Translations under genes and position numbers: made by a program
Notes under the pieces: generated by a model
Seen by the model: only the letters and a program-made list of their open reading frames with translations
Database searches by the model: none
What the model was told of the DNA's origin: nothing
Source of the DNA: Hymenoscyphus infarciens
Lineage: Eukaryota > Ascomycota > Leotiomycetes > Helotiales > Helotiaceae
NCBI GenBank assembly: GCA_001414345.1
Contig: LLCB01000039.1
Coordinates: 1-64,000, forward strand
Reading direction: 5' to 3'
DNA: 64,000 nucleotides
Part shown: positions 1 through 11,117 of the stretch, piece after piece
How positions within the stretch are numbered: position 1 is the stretch's first letter
How the letters are laid out: the number at the start of each line of letters is the position of its first letter

Positions 1-168
1 GGGGGGGGGGGGGAAAGAAGGAGCGGGAACTTTAATTAAAAACTATTATATTTTATACTTATAAAAAGTAACACTTTGCGATTTGCGATTTCCGATTTCC
101 TATTTGCGATTTCCTATTTGCGATTTAGTTAATCCGACTTTTTGGTGCGTTCAGGATGCCGTACCTAC
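1..168. repeat. Repeat terminus with heptamer array (weakly mutated copy)
   Basis: The window opens with a run of 13 G. An array of GCGATTT, CCGATTT and CCTATTT heptamers follows (about 76-131), then the block TTAGTTAATCCGACTTTTT and GATGCCGTA near 168. The same order, with C-to-T or G-to-A changes, recurs at 44330-44400 as the right end of the large transposon described below. This is therefore a terminus of the same family with fewer RIP changes. Whether the rest of that copy lies left of the window cannot be seen. Confidence 0.7.
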
Positions 169-169
169 G

Positions 170-740
170 AACAGCAAGGTTTGATTCTGTGGCTATTTGT
201 AGGTTACCCAGAAATAGCTATATTTTCTCAACGTCCCTTTTTCACTCCATTCTTCTTACCTAGAAATAATTGAAAGTTACAAATTTAATTAAAAGCAATC
301 TTATACTCCTTTTCAATAAAAACATATTTGGAGTTTGTCCTTTCGTGCTATGTGTAGGTTACCTACCATTAGCAGGGGACTTTTATACCCGAGGCATTCC
401 CGGGCAACCCATGAGCAGCAAATTCATTCAGAGGCTATATCCGGGTTGCCTAGAAATAGCGAAGCTTTCTTTGAATCTTCCTTCAGGCTTGAATTCTTGT
501 GGGGACTAATTGTATGTTACATACAAATAGAGATGTTTCGAAATCCGTCGCTTGAAGCTATTCGTAGGTTACTTACTATTTGCTAGAGGCTTTTTTCCCC
601 CGGCAATTCCCGGGCGACCCATGAATAGCCAAGTTCCCATTTTGGGGCTACACGTGGGTTAACCAGAAATAGCTAAAAGCTTTCATTTTCAAACTTTTTA
701 TGGGTAACCGATGAGTAGCTCTGTTTCTAAATTTCCTTTT
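170..740. repeat. Degenerate array of palindromic GGTTACC-type motifs
   Basis: A motif resembling GCTATTNGTAGGTTACC, usually followed by AGAAATAGC, recurs near 189, 346, 433, 555 and 647. It alternates with CCCGGGCRACCCATGA near 398 and 608 and a variant near 700. Several copies can fold on themselves (GCTATT pairing with AATAGC). No convincing reading frame is seen. It adjoins the heptamer terminus, so it may be internal sequence of that repeat, but this is inference. Confidence 0.5.
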
Positions 741-868
741 GGCGAACATCTAGCTATTTTTGATTCACATGACGAGACAAATTCAATTGCTTTCAACCAT
801 TCTTAAAGTTATCACACTAAATTTTGACATTATAATTACTATCTTTTTCTTGCCCAAAGTCCAAACCT

Positions 869-2691
869 CTAACCCGTATACTCGATTAAATTTTGAAGCT
901 GCGCCTCTAATTTATTAGAATAAGGAGAGGCAGCATCGCAATACGTCTTCATATAGGCGACTCTAACCACCGGAGGAATCCATTCCCCAGTACTCCTTAA
1001 CCCCTTTTGAAGACGTCTTCTTTGATAACACTTCCAATTGCTGGATTTCTTATTCAAGATGGCGTTCATATACCCAACATAATCCTCGACACTCTCTAGT
1101 TCCATATTCTTTCTAAACCGACTGGGCTTTATATCAATGAATTCAGGTACAACTTGACAGTTTTCTCTGTCATCGCCTAGCAATATAATAATTTCTTTGA
1201 GGTTTTTCCAAGCACGTTTTGCGCAACTTACGAGGCGCACGAGGAGTTCCCTATCCACTATCCATTTTAGAGCCACGGATTGAGCTTCATTTGACAAGTT
1301 GTATTTGTCGGGATATGGCGGACCAATTTCAAGGTATGGTTGGCCGCCTTCAAGCAAAATAGGATCGTGTCTTGGGTTCCAGTGGTGATATGGTGTCTTT
1401 GCGTAGGTCCTGAACCAAAATGGCAGGGGTTTGTAAGTTTCTTCTTGGGCAATTCGTCGGGTGTTGTGGGATATGCTTAGCAGAGCAGGCACACCTCTGT
1501 ATTTGGTACAGATTTTTCGAAAGGAGGATCGTGTGGCGTCGAATGAATCGAGGTGAATCGTAAGGGGAAAGACCCTAGGAACGGCGATTATATGGTTCCA
1601 AATCATGTCTTGAATCTCCCTAGGTAGCTTTCTGAATGGGTGAAATTGCAATGTTGGTTTGCGTTTTATTGACATCGCCTAAAAGTTGTTAGTGCATCCA
1701 ATCGAGCATGCGATCAACTTACTTTGATGATAGGCTTTTCCAACCCCCGATACCAAATACTACAATGATTTTCCTCCCAATATTCTGAGAGGAGCTCTTT
1801 CAGTCTTTCAACATCGCGCAAAGCCCCCTTCTCCCGTGGTGTCGAATACGCATTCAATGAGAGGGGAACGAACTCGACTTCGGGAATCTCATCATCGTTC
1901 CCAACAATGACCAAAAATTCTCGAACCCCCTTTGCAAAACACCTGATAATTGACTTGACGCGATAAGTGTCGTACAAGTCCTGATATATCTGTTTCAAAC
2001 CTTCCTCTCCAGCAACCTCCAGCTGGTCGGTAATCTTAAGTACCTCCGCCGGCGCCAAATTACCCAACACCTTTCCAAAGGGAGCTCCTGCTCTTGCACG
2101 TCTTCCTGTCATCAAAGCCAGTAGATCCACGGCCAACGTCCTCGTGAAAGCAATTGGTAAATCGTGAATTTGTTGTTTTTTTCCATACTTATCATGAACA
2201 TGATGTGCAAGAACGAAGCCTTCTTCCCTCTCGGACGAATACTTCCCACGGTAAATAATATCGACATGGCAATTAACATAAATCGGTATGGCCAAGTATT
2301 CGTACTGATGGGGTGTTTTTGTACGAGTTGCTTCGTTAATGGCTTTATATATCTTGAGTCCCATCTTTCTAGACACTTTGCAAACTCCAAGAATTGCTGG
2401 TGGCCGTGTCTTTGAGTGCATGATCGTGATGTTTAATTGAGTCGCGGGCGTTGCTACACCATTGATATCGTAATGATAATTTCTTTCACCGTGGACTTTT
2501 ACCCAGCCTCGGTGGTGAGTTTCGTACACCTATCAATAAGTTAGTTGTGGATCTTTGGAGGAAACTAATCCCAAGGTATGGAGCTTTGTACTTACATATA
2601 CCACTCTCGGAACGTTACATGACAGTTCCCAAATTCTTGCCTGTACTTGTCCGGGAAGCTCCCTAAAACGAGGAAAACTTTGACACTCCAT
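869..2691 (-). CDS. Tandem 2EXR-domain protein (three exons, about 570 aa)
   Basis: Predicted exons are 2691-2596, 2529-1723 and 1678-869, all joined in phase 0. The ATG at 2691 opens a 32-residue exon with the 2EXR signature (F-x-x-F-R-E-L-P ... R-I-W-E). It is followed by a GTAAG donor and ...GATAG acceptor. Exon 2 ends at a GTAAGT donor at 1722, and a CACTAAC branch site and TTTTAG precede exon 3. Exon 3 opens with a second copy of the signature (FHPFRKLPREIQDMIW). Splicing both introns gives one open frame of two half-proteins of about 300 and 270 residues. Function of 2EXR proteins is unknown; they are abundant in Leotiomycetes. The alternative is two adjacent genes, but the second would have only about 40 bp of upstream space, occupied by perfect splice signals. 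No signal peptide or membrane segment is seen. Confidence 0.7.
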
Positions 2692-4072
2692 GATCGACAC
2701 CAAAGTTCCGTCTTCTGCACAAAGCAGAAACTCTCGTGGGGGAAACTCGGCTATAATATATTCTTGCGGGGTGAATTACTACGTAATAATTATTGGATGG
2801 CTTGTTCATGGAGCCTTTTGACTACTTTTTAGCTCCTTCCCAATAATTAAGAAACGCCAGCCTCGATCGAAGTAGATTTCCTTCGCTAAGGTGTCAGAAT
2901 AATCACACCTCGGATTGGGCGAAACAGGTAAAAGTCTCAAACTTTGACACTAAAGGGTCTCGAAAAATCTCAGACCCATTATGCGAACAGTTCAGGTTAA
3001 TTGAATTTCTTTACTCCCTGTTACCCCAGGTCTTTTGGAACAATTGAGCTACTTGTCCCATAACCTGAAGCACAGTATCTTCCAGGTGACTTGGACAGCT
3101 ATAATGAGAATTATGATTAAGACTCTTACAAAATCTGGCATCAAAAAAAGAATTCCTTGTCAAACTGTCATTTTCTTGATTCTGATGCCAGAATGACGCC
3201 CGTGGTGTTTTCCTCGTCACAAACCAACACTTAAGTAGCGATCCGTGCTTGATAGTTCCTCCTATCCTCTAACCGAGCACCTAGTTTACTAAGATTACTA
3301 AGACTCTAAAAATGTTTAATTCAACTTGCAAAGGCTTTCAGGTATACACAGAAACAGAAGGACGTTAATTTTCAGCTATTCGAGAATTATCAGAGTGATG
3401 ACAAATATGGGGGTAAGATAAAAGAAGATTATTAACCATAACTCCTATCTTTGCAGTGTGTAAACTACACACCCACTCGCCCAACAATTCCTCCAATATG
3501 CTGTTAAAATAAATCCCATGATAATTTCGTTGTCACAAACCAACGCTAGTGGCTTAGTTCCCCCTATTTCCTAACCGAGACCCTGGTCACTCCCGGGTGA
3601 TTGCAAAGAATTAATGCGGCAATATCTGCCCTCTAAGCATCTTAAGTCAATTCCCCTATTCTCTCAAACTCATTCCAACAGTTCAAAACAATGTTTTCTC
3701 CTCGAGGGCTATTTTGGTGGTTGAGCCTTCAAGTTACGCGTGCGCCAAGAATGTTCCAGTGGATCGTTTCTCCACAACTTCCCACAATGCGGAGAAATTC
3801 CTCCCCTGCGTAAATCTGAAAACAGCGTGCGGAGAAGAGTGAGCGAATGGGTGAGAACTGATTCGCAATGGACTCGTGGTTTTCCCCTGGCAGTTTTTCG
3901 TCATCGGAAAGTATAGTCTGCGAGGTAATAGAAAGCAAATTCCGCAATGTAGTTCTTTTTTATTCATCCTCATTCCCAATCAGGGTTCTTTCTTTTTCTC
4001 TCGAAACATTCGCTTTTTTTCTTGTACTTACACACTCGCTTCTTGTACCGTACTTTGAATTACATCCCTCTC
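2692..4072. other. Intergenic, no gene recognised
   Basis: Only short unrelated frames are seen. Two diverged direct copies of a block containing GTCACAAACCAAC followed by CTAACCGAG lie near 3218-3275 and 3531-3585, so part is an old duplication. The last few hundred bases are the upstream region of the dioxygenase pseudogene. Confidence 0.5.
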
Positions 4073-5385
4073 ATGATGCAACTCACCAGCGCCCTCCTGT
4101 CGGTGGCTACAGCTCACCCAGGTCACCACAAAGTTTCTGCAAAAGAGTTATCTCGACGAAGTACTCTCTCTAAACGATGCGAATCCTCAGCAGCGGTAAT
4201 GAACCAAAAATGTTGGGCTCGCCACTAAGAAAAACGTTCTCTCGCAGCACGAAACACAACCTTAGGGCCTGTTTGGCTCAAAAATCAGGAGGTAATATAT
4301 ATATATATGCACCAATTCTGTATATACACCAGTGTTTAGCATGCATATTTAAAAGTAATGCAAATCCCTCGTATATCTTAGTGCATATATAAATAAGATA
4401 TACACTACCAAAAAAAGAATTAGACCTCTAGAGGTGTAAATCTCTAAAAGTTCGTATATATCTCTTCCTACCCACTAGTTTCATAGTAACAACTTAAATG
4501 TGCACCAACATATGCACCACGAGCCAAACGATTACTTAATATATTAAGAAATAAGTGATGATATGCACTAACTTATACGAGGTTACTATTCAGGACATCT
4601 CGTCAACTATCCATGCATATATTTTTATAATTTATGCGAGCCAAACAGGCCCTTAGTAGTAATCACAACCGAGGCACCGTACTACGATGTCATCCAAAAC
4701 GACACCTGTATTCTTGTCCCCGAAGTAACAGGCGGACCCTACGTCTGGCCTCGCTCGTAAACTCTTCGTCAAGACATGTCAGAAGGTCAATCAGGCGTTC
4801 CTCTTTACCTGGATATCGGAGTTTTAGACACAAACACCTGTGAACCCGTGCCTGATGTTCTCGTCGACCTCTGGCTTTGCAACTCCACCGGTTCCGACTC
4901 TTCATTAGAAGCCTACAACCTCGATACCCCCTTCCCAGAACTCGTCGCCTCATTGAATAAAACCATCGGTCCCGACTTGGAGCTCCACACAGGTGACTCC
5001 ACCTTGCTCCGTGGAAGGTGGCCTACAGACGCCAACGGAATGATGGAGATGAAGAGCTCCTCCCCCGGGGTCTACGTCGAGCGCACGATCCATATCCACG
5101 CTCAAGTGCACACAAACTGGGTTATCGGTTAAAATTGAACTGTCGTATCAGCTAACACCAGCTCCACCGGACAAGTTTAAGAGCTTTTGCAGCAAATTAT
5201 GGCGCTTGAGTTATTCCCAACATGCTGCCATCTACCAATGCTGTTGATAGCGTTTATGCGGGTGAGACTGCCGGGGGTTGGAACCCTGCTATGAGTGTTG
5301 TTCCGCTCGATGGGAAGGATGTTACCAAGGGAATGCTTGCTTATATTCCTCTCGGTGTTGCTTCTTCTGCTACTTCTTTTGGTTA
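4073..5385 (+). pseudogene. Intradiol ring-cleavage (catechol-type) dioxygenase pseudogene
   Basis: Reading from the ATG at 4073 gives a hydrophobic leader and then a frame clearly related to secreted fungal intradiol dioxygenases: segments around APYYDVIQND, GGPYVWPRS, DMSEGQSGVPLYLDIGVLD, DVLVDLW, LLRGRWPTDANG and the His-ligand region YVERTIHIHAQVH. Intact relatives open aromatic rings with non-haem Fe(III). The copy is dead. In-frame TAA codons replace likely CAA glutamines at about 4226 and 4768, more TAA/TGA codons follow near 5129, a frameshift lies near 5200-5220, and a MITE interrupts the frame at 4265-4652. Removing the MITE and one TSD copy restores the phase across the junction. 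The C-terminal part (VPLDGKDVTKGM) ends at TAG 5383-5385. The CAA-to-TAA changes fit RIP-like C-to-T mutation. Confidence 0.85.
4265..4652. mobile_element. Tourist/PIF-Harbinger-like MITE, 388 bp, TSD TTA
   Basis: Perfect 15-bp terminal inverted repeats, GGGCCTGTTTGGCTC at 4265-4279 and its complement at 4638-4652, are flanked by the direct repeat TTA (4262-4264 and 4653-4655). The 3-bp TTA/TAA target duplication and GGGCCTGTTTGG-like ends are typical of PIF/Harbinger Tourist MITEs. There is no coding capacity. It interrupts the dioxygenase pseudogene. A second, RIP-mutated copy lies at 48043-48418. Confidence 0.9.
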
Positions 5386-6812
5386 GAGCTTCATAAAGTA
5401 GAGTTACTAGTGTAGCTTTTTGTATATATTTCCTCATGTTTTCGTTTAGGAGTTTTATAGACGGTGTGTGGGAAATTTGGTTTCACTCTTTTAAGCGGGT
5501 TACCTGCGTATAGCCTTCAATTCGAGACTTGACCGTAATATATTTTCGGGGCCGTTTGACAAACTGATGTGCGAGGCAAAGAAAATTAAAATATCGAAGA
5601 ATGAAAAAGTTGCTTAGCACCCCCTGCAATAAATAATAACCTTTTGCTTGTGCTCGATAGTTGTTCCGGCTTTCTAGCAGAAGTATTTTATTAATATTGA
5701 TATTTCAGAATCTTAAGATCCAACCTTGATACTCAACCCTGTTCTAAGAACAATCATCCACATTCTCCCAGCAACTTACAGCCACGATCCCTCACGAGTC
5801 TGTATCACATTCTTCCACATCAACATAAAAACCAACATAAAAACCCACTGGTAAGAAAACTAGAGATCTATTAAATAGTTTTATATCCCCAACTAATCCA
5901 TACATATATGATATATCCCATAACCTATATCCCAAACCCCAAACAAACCCTTAGCCCAAGAATGAGAAATCCCAGAAAGCTCAAAAAACGCCATCCGTAT
6001 ATCCATCCCATCCTGAAATCGTCCCAAGGAAAACCTCCAAACAAAAATAAAACACCTGTATTCTACCCATTTTCCATTAAACGATACATCCTAGATCCCA
6101 ATTTCAAATTAAATCTCAAATCTCAAACCCCAAAAAACCCGGACCGGAAACCCCCTTCCAATACAACACCGCCAACACACATCCCAACACACACATCCCA
6201 ACACACACATCCAAACCACCAGATATCAAGACCCCACCATACAACAAGAATCTCATTATCTCGCCCAAGCCTCCGGGCGATCTCCACCGGAAGCCCACCC
6301 GAGAAGGATCAATATAGCAAGAGATCACCCGCCCACCTACCCCCTCTACAAAAGAAACGACCCAAAAGAAAAATCCTCCGAAAATCTGCGCTGCACTGTA
6401 ACCCTTCCATCCAACGGAAAAAATAAAACGCACCAAGCATCTTGCTCTCCCCAGAAAAAGAACCCATGCAACCCCCAGATTTCGCCCGGAAAAAAGCAAG
6501 CAAGAAGTAAGCAACACCGCACCCGAAAGACTCCAAAAGCAAGGAAAAAAAGCAAACAAATCAACACCCGCCCACCCCCCGACACAAAAAAAGGAAAAAT
6601 ACTCCGTAGAGCACAATTGAAAACACGCCTCCCCCGCAACAACCCGCTCCCGCGCCCCGCCACAACCCGTTGACCATCCCAGAAGCCGCAGAAAACAAAA
6701 GAAGCAAAAACAAACAATGAAAGCAAGAAACTGATCCTGAACTTCCCGCGAGAACAAGCATCATGCCTCGACCCGACGAACAAAGTATCCTTACACGGTA
6801 ACAACGGGAGAG

Positions 6813-6844
<32 letters not shown>

Positions 6845-7215
6845 GAAAACAGCTATGCCACCATACAGAAAATCCAAAAAGGCGCCACAGAACGATTTCC
6901 TTCAACTTTTCCACCTGAATAATAACCAATAAGAAAACCAGAACCATGACAAAAAGAGCAAGAGAAAAAAAGGAAGGGAAAAATGATACCAACCTCGGTA
7001 ACAAATATTTTTTCGTCGATCCGAAAACTCCAAAATACCTGATCATCCAAACATTTCGACCAGAAAGAGAGGTCGTCGTCGTCGTCGATCCCCAAACCCC
7101 AGAATCCGTTGATCCCAAACTCCAGAACCACCTAAACTCCAGACCAACCAAACCAAACCAACCAAACCAAACCACGCACACACCTGCAACTCCCATCACA
7201 CCCCTCATCAATCCA
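5386..7215. other. Intergenic, strongly strand-asymmetric region
   Basis: From about 5700 to 7200 the + strand is very rich in C and A and poor in G and T, ending in a tract of 20 C (6815-6834) and 10 A. Long frames on the - strand here translate into W/F/G/C-rich low-complexity sequence and are composition artefacts. The stretch lies downstream of the DUF6914-like gene on the - strand. I see no gene. Confidence 0.6.
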
Positions 7216-8111
7216 TCAGCTGATCTTCAACTCCTTGAGCGGTTGCCCAACAGCCTCCTTTGCATTCTGGGGCCCGGCTAAACCGCGAGCCTCAGCCATA
7301 ACCTCATCTGCAGCAATCAATCAGCACAAGGATCATCAATGCGGGTAAAATGCAAGAAAAACAGGGTAGGTAGGTTCCGTAAGGCACAGAAAAAGAAAGA
7401 AAAATATGTGACCCATGGGCGCGGTACGAAAAAGCCAACCCCGGACAATAAACAAGTTGGGAGCACACCCATGTCCCCCAAGAACAAGGGGGGCGGGGAG
7501 AGAGTAGAAAGTGCACATGCAAGGTTTAAAAAACCCAAGAAAGAGGACGAGGGACGAGGGGAACGACTAACCAACATCCCGACCCTGTAAATCGATCAAG
7601 CCCTCCCTGATCAAAGCCCGCAGCGCGTCACCCGTCCAGATGATACAATCGTAATCCCCCAGCTTCGGGTTTCCTCTAGGACAGTCGCCGTACTCGCGTT
7701 TGCGCGCTTCCCTGCCCATTGGGACCTTGTTGAAGACCGCTTGCATCTGCTTGTACGTTTCCTCGAGGCAAGCGGTTGACTTGGAGCCCATGGTGTGAAC
7801 GCGGAAGAGGAGGACGAGGGTTTTGGCTTTGGAGATGTCGGAGATGGAGCGGCTGTCGAGTTCCCAATCCGAGGATTGGTCGTTGTACGTTGCGTGGAAT
7901 AATGTCCCGCTTGTGGTGGCATCTGACGAACGTGGCGGATAGGTTAGGAAGAGTCCTCGATGCTGTAAAGATATTAGTTGAGAAGTGAAAATATATATGG
8001 AGCGCTCACATAGTCATCGACTTTTGGGGCGTTGAATGTAAGATATAGTGTATTGGGGGTAATCGTGTTGATCTCATGGTTCGTGGCGGCCATCTCGTTC
8101 TGTCTGGCCAT
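7216..8111 (-). CDS. Small fungal protein, DUF6914-like (three exons, about 194 aa)
   Basis: Predicted exons are 8111-8010, 7962-7572 and 7307-7216. Exon 1 (34 residues) ends in ...FNAPKVDDY at a GTGAGC donor. Exon 2 starts with HRGLFLTYPP and contains GTLFHATYND, LVLLFRVHTMGS and a CIIWTGDALRAL segment. A GTTAGT donor and a CTGCAG acceptor with a GCTGAT branch site join exon 3 (DEVMAEARGL...) in phase, ending at TGA 7218-7216. The sequence has the feel of the fungal DUF6914 family (short proteins with a DxYHWxL-like start and a C-x-x-W-x-x-DAL-like end). This assignment is from memory and tentative; the function is unknown. No signal peptide or membrane span. In-frame upstream codons exist to 8192, but 8111 is the most conservative ATG. 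The gene is divergent from MED8, 3 kb away. Confidence 0.65.
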
Positions 8112-11100
8112 AGCTAGATATCTTATTTGGCTGTGAGGGCCGCGAGATCTGGGAGAAGAGAGCAACATTATATAAGTTGCCAGGGCGTACAATGGTGATT
8201 GTTATTGAGGAGAATATAAAGGTATGATTGGATATAGGGGCCAGGACATTGTGATTTGAAGTGCTCAAGATTCATATCAGTCTCAAATAAGACGTTGTTG
8301 GGTAGGTAGGTAGGTAGGTAGGTATGAATGTGCAAATCAGTTTTCGTTGGCCAGGAGGATCAAACACGGCTTCATGTGAAATCAGCAGCCCAAGACAATC
8401 AGAAGGAAAGAAAGAACTATCAAGGTCGGGGGTCCAAGTTTTAGAAAAAGAGTAACATGACTGCATACAAGTAATAAAGAAAATCACCGATGAACAAATT
8501 TAGGGCTGCAACAACGCCACGTGGCAAAGTTAAGCAGAGGTCCAACCGACCTATATATAGAGATCCACATATATCGAATAGGTAGCAAGATCAGAGAATC
8601 CGACGGTATTGGGGTCGTAGTATGATTTTTGCTGCACGTGATAACTGAGTCGTCGTACGCAATCTGCAGTCACACTGTTGGCGGATTTTACGGCACTTGC
8701 TCCGCAGCAATGTCATGAAACTCGATGATCGAGAGCTCTGATAACAATCTTACAACTTGGTCTTACTTTAGTCTGAGTAATCTTACTTGACTAGGAAAAG
8801 GCAGGTCGAGGTTAGACAGATCTGCATGGAGACGTGCCGATCCGAGGGAAGAGGCCGAAGAAGGCAATGTGATTTTTGTTTGTGAATGAAATAGCCCAAC
8901 GCCGTCACATCAGTTGCAAAGAAAACAGAGTAGCGGGGTCAGTCATGGCTGAGATTGAGAGGTGGACTACCACCCCGGAGAATTATCCCCAGCCCTTAAG
9001 GGGAAACTCCTAGTAATACTGCGGCTCGGGCGGCCAACCATTGCATCTGGAATCAAATGTTGGGGTTCGCCACCTGAAGTTAAATATGACTAGTCAAGAA
9101 ATCAAGCTGCACGACAATATCTCAGCCCCTCCAAGTCACCTATCTTCAGAGACGACTCTGGGTTTTCAGCCAGTCGCTTATCCCAGATTCAGGGCTCAGT
9201 TGCCAGGGGGTCAAACATGCGTGAATGGGAACTTGATTCCTTGTTCTGGCCAAGTTCACCGCTTCGGGACTTTTTCATGCTCGAGCACTCTTTCGGTCTT
9301 TTTTTCTTGGGATCCGGGAAGCTGATATATCCCCCCGAGTGGCGAACGGTGGACGTTATCAGGATAATCGACCCCGCTAGAATGGCGTGTTTTTGGGGAT
9401 CAGATTGAGGGATGGAACGGGGATGATCAATATCAGTATGATTTCTCTATTTTGCGTTTGACCCCGCCATCCATGGGTATCCCCTTGCAATGAAGAAGCT
9501 GGCAGCCACGCTTACTTGGTGGCCTACTTGGTGGCCTACTTGTACGCTCCAATTAGTCATCCAAAGCCGTGTGAGCTCTCCAAAGTATCAGCAGCATCTC
9601 CGTGCCCGTTTGAGACGGAGGGATTGCCGGGCGTGTGGAGAATGGGGTTTCTGCTCGGTAGGCGTCGTTGTCGGTGCATATGAGGGCCTCGTGGGGTCAA
9701 GAGACCTCTTGTCCGCTGGCATCATAGTCCGTAGAGTCCGATTTTGCAAGTGCCAGCACTCATTCTGTGATGTGCCCCGTTTTGCAAGTGCAAGTGCAAG
9801 TGCAATGCAGAGCACGCCCGGTGTCAGTTCTCGGTCGTGTGTGCCAACAAGGTTGGGCGATCGAATCTACTTTGTGGAGTACCCAGGAAGATACGGTACA
9901 AGTACAGTAAGTAAGTAGGTAGTACCATCTGCCAGGGACAGCGGGAGACGTACTGTAGCGGCACTGGCGCCAATTGAATGGTGGATACGGCAGGTACGGG
10001 GTAGCATTGGTCGCTGGAGCCGTTTATAAGACTTTTGTCCGGAATGGGCTTACTGCATTTGCAGGCCAGGCCGTCTCAGGCTCAGGGCCGTCTCAGGGCC
10101 AGGGCGCCAGGCTATAAGACAAGGATGCCCATTAAGGTTGAGGGGCAATGGCTGGTCGCGCGGTGAGAGTTGTTGCGTCGATAAGTTGGTAGGTCTGCCG
10201 GGTGGTTGTTTGAGAAAGCCGGTGAGGAGATAGAAGTCCACTTTCACGGGGGTTTGTTTCATGGGACAAAAGGCATGGCGGAGGGGGCGTAGGATAGAGG
10301 ATAGAGGGCGGGAGAAGGGAGAGGGGAGAGGCGGCGGGAGGTGTTGATAGTGTTGATAGAGTTGATAGGGGAATTGGTGAGAATGGATGGTGTTGTTGAA
10401 GTTGGTGAATCCCCAGTGGTCGGGTAGATTAGAGGAGTCTAGTGCCTTGGTGCCTTGGTGCCTTGGTGCCTGAGAGCCTGACGAGAGTCTTGGCATTTGA
10501 GTCCTAGTACTGCTTTGTACGAAGCTAGAGGCGGGCCGAGCAACTTCTTTAGGAACAAGCCGAACTTCAAGGCGTATAAGACAAGTATAAGGCTAAATTG
10601 AATTGAATTAATTCAGTAGCCATGGACGAGGTTCCAGCTTGTTGTTAAACCGAAGCTGGAAAAGCGGAACAGGCATTCACTTCCCCCGCTTGCTTGCCCT
10701 TGCAACAACGTGGTGGATTCAATGTGCTGTGGTGGAGCTCAAGATTCAAGATTCACCTCACCACCTCCCCCACACAAATTACAACACCAACACCAACACT
10801 CACTCCTGTCGCCGAGCCGAACTTCTCCTCGTGACGCTCAAAGCGCATTCCCATTGCACCTCTCCGATCCGCTCCATCCCTTCCCATCCCATCCCATCCC
10901 ACCTCGCTTGGACTCGTCTCGCATCGATCCATCATCCGCCCCATTAGCCTTTCCGGCGTCTTTCCCGGCATCATCACATCACCACATCACCCACATCACC
11001 ACAGACACGAAGGGACGACCCGAACCTTCCTCGACCCTCGACAGGACTCTAACCACATTGAGATCACCCCTCTTCTAGCTCGCCGAGCATCTCGCATCTC

Positions 11101-11117
11101 GCATCTCTCTGAGCAAC
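8112..11117. other. Long divergent intergenic region between two genes
   Basis: About 3 kb separates the DUF6914-like gene from MED8. It holds a (GTAG)n tetranucleotide tract at about 8302-8325, a GCAAGT-type repeat near 9784-9803 and a GGTGCCTTG triplication near 10442-10470. Several frames exist (for example 9490-9918 and the - strand 10050-10496), but they are low complexity and resemble no family. I see no supported gene. Confidence 0.5.
10876..10903 (+). promoter_or_regulatory. CATCC pentamer repeat upstream of MED8
   Basis: Consecutive CCATC/CATCC units about 220-240 bp before the MED8 ATG lie in a pyrimidine-rich leader. A similar array precedes STU1 (32656-32684). The role is inferred from position only. 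Confidence 0.35.

Noticed and set aside
6116..7211. Several long - strand frames
   Set aside because: They overlap each other, translate to W/F/G/C-rich low-complexity sequence, and arise from the C/A-rich + strand. No domain or start context was found.
9490..9918. 142-codon + strand frame
   Set aside because: It is built on short tandem repeats (WWPTWWPT, SASASA) with no homology signs.
10050..10496. 148-codon - strand frame
   Set aside because: It is Pro/Ser/Gln-rich, partly from tandem repeats, and has no recognisable family. It may be 5' region DNA.
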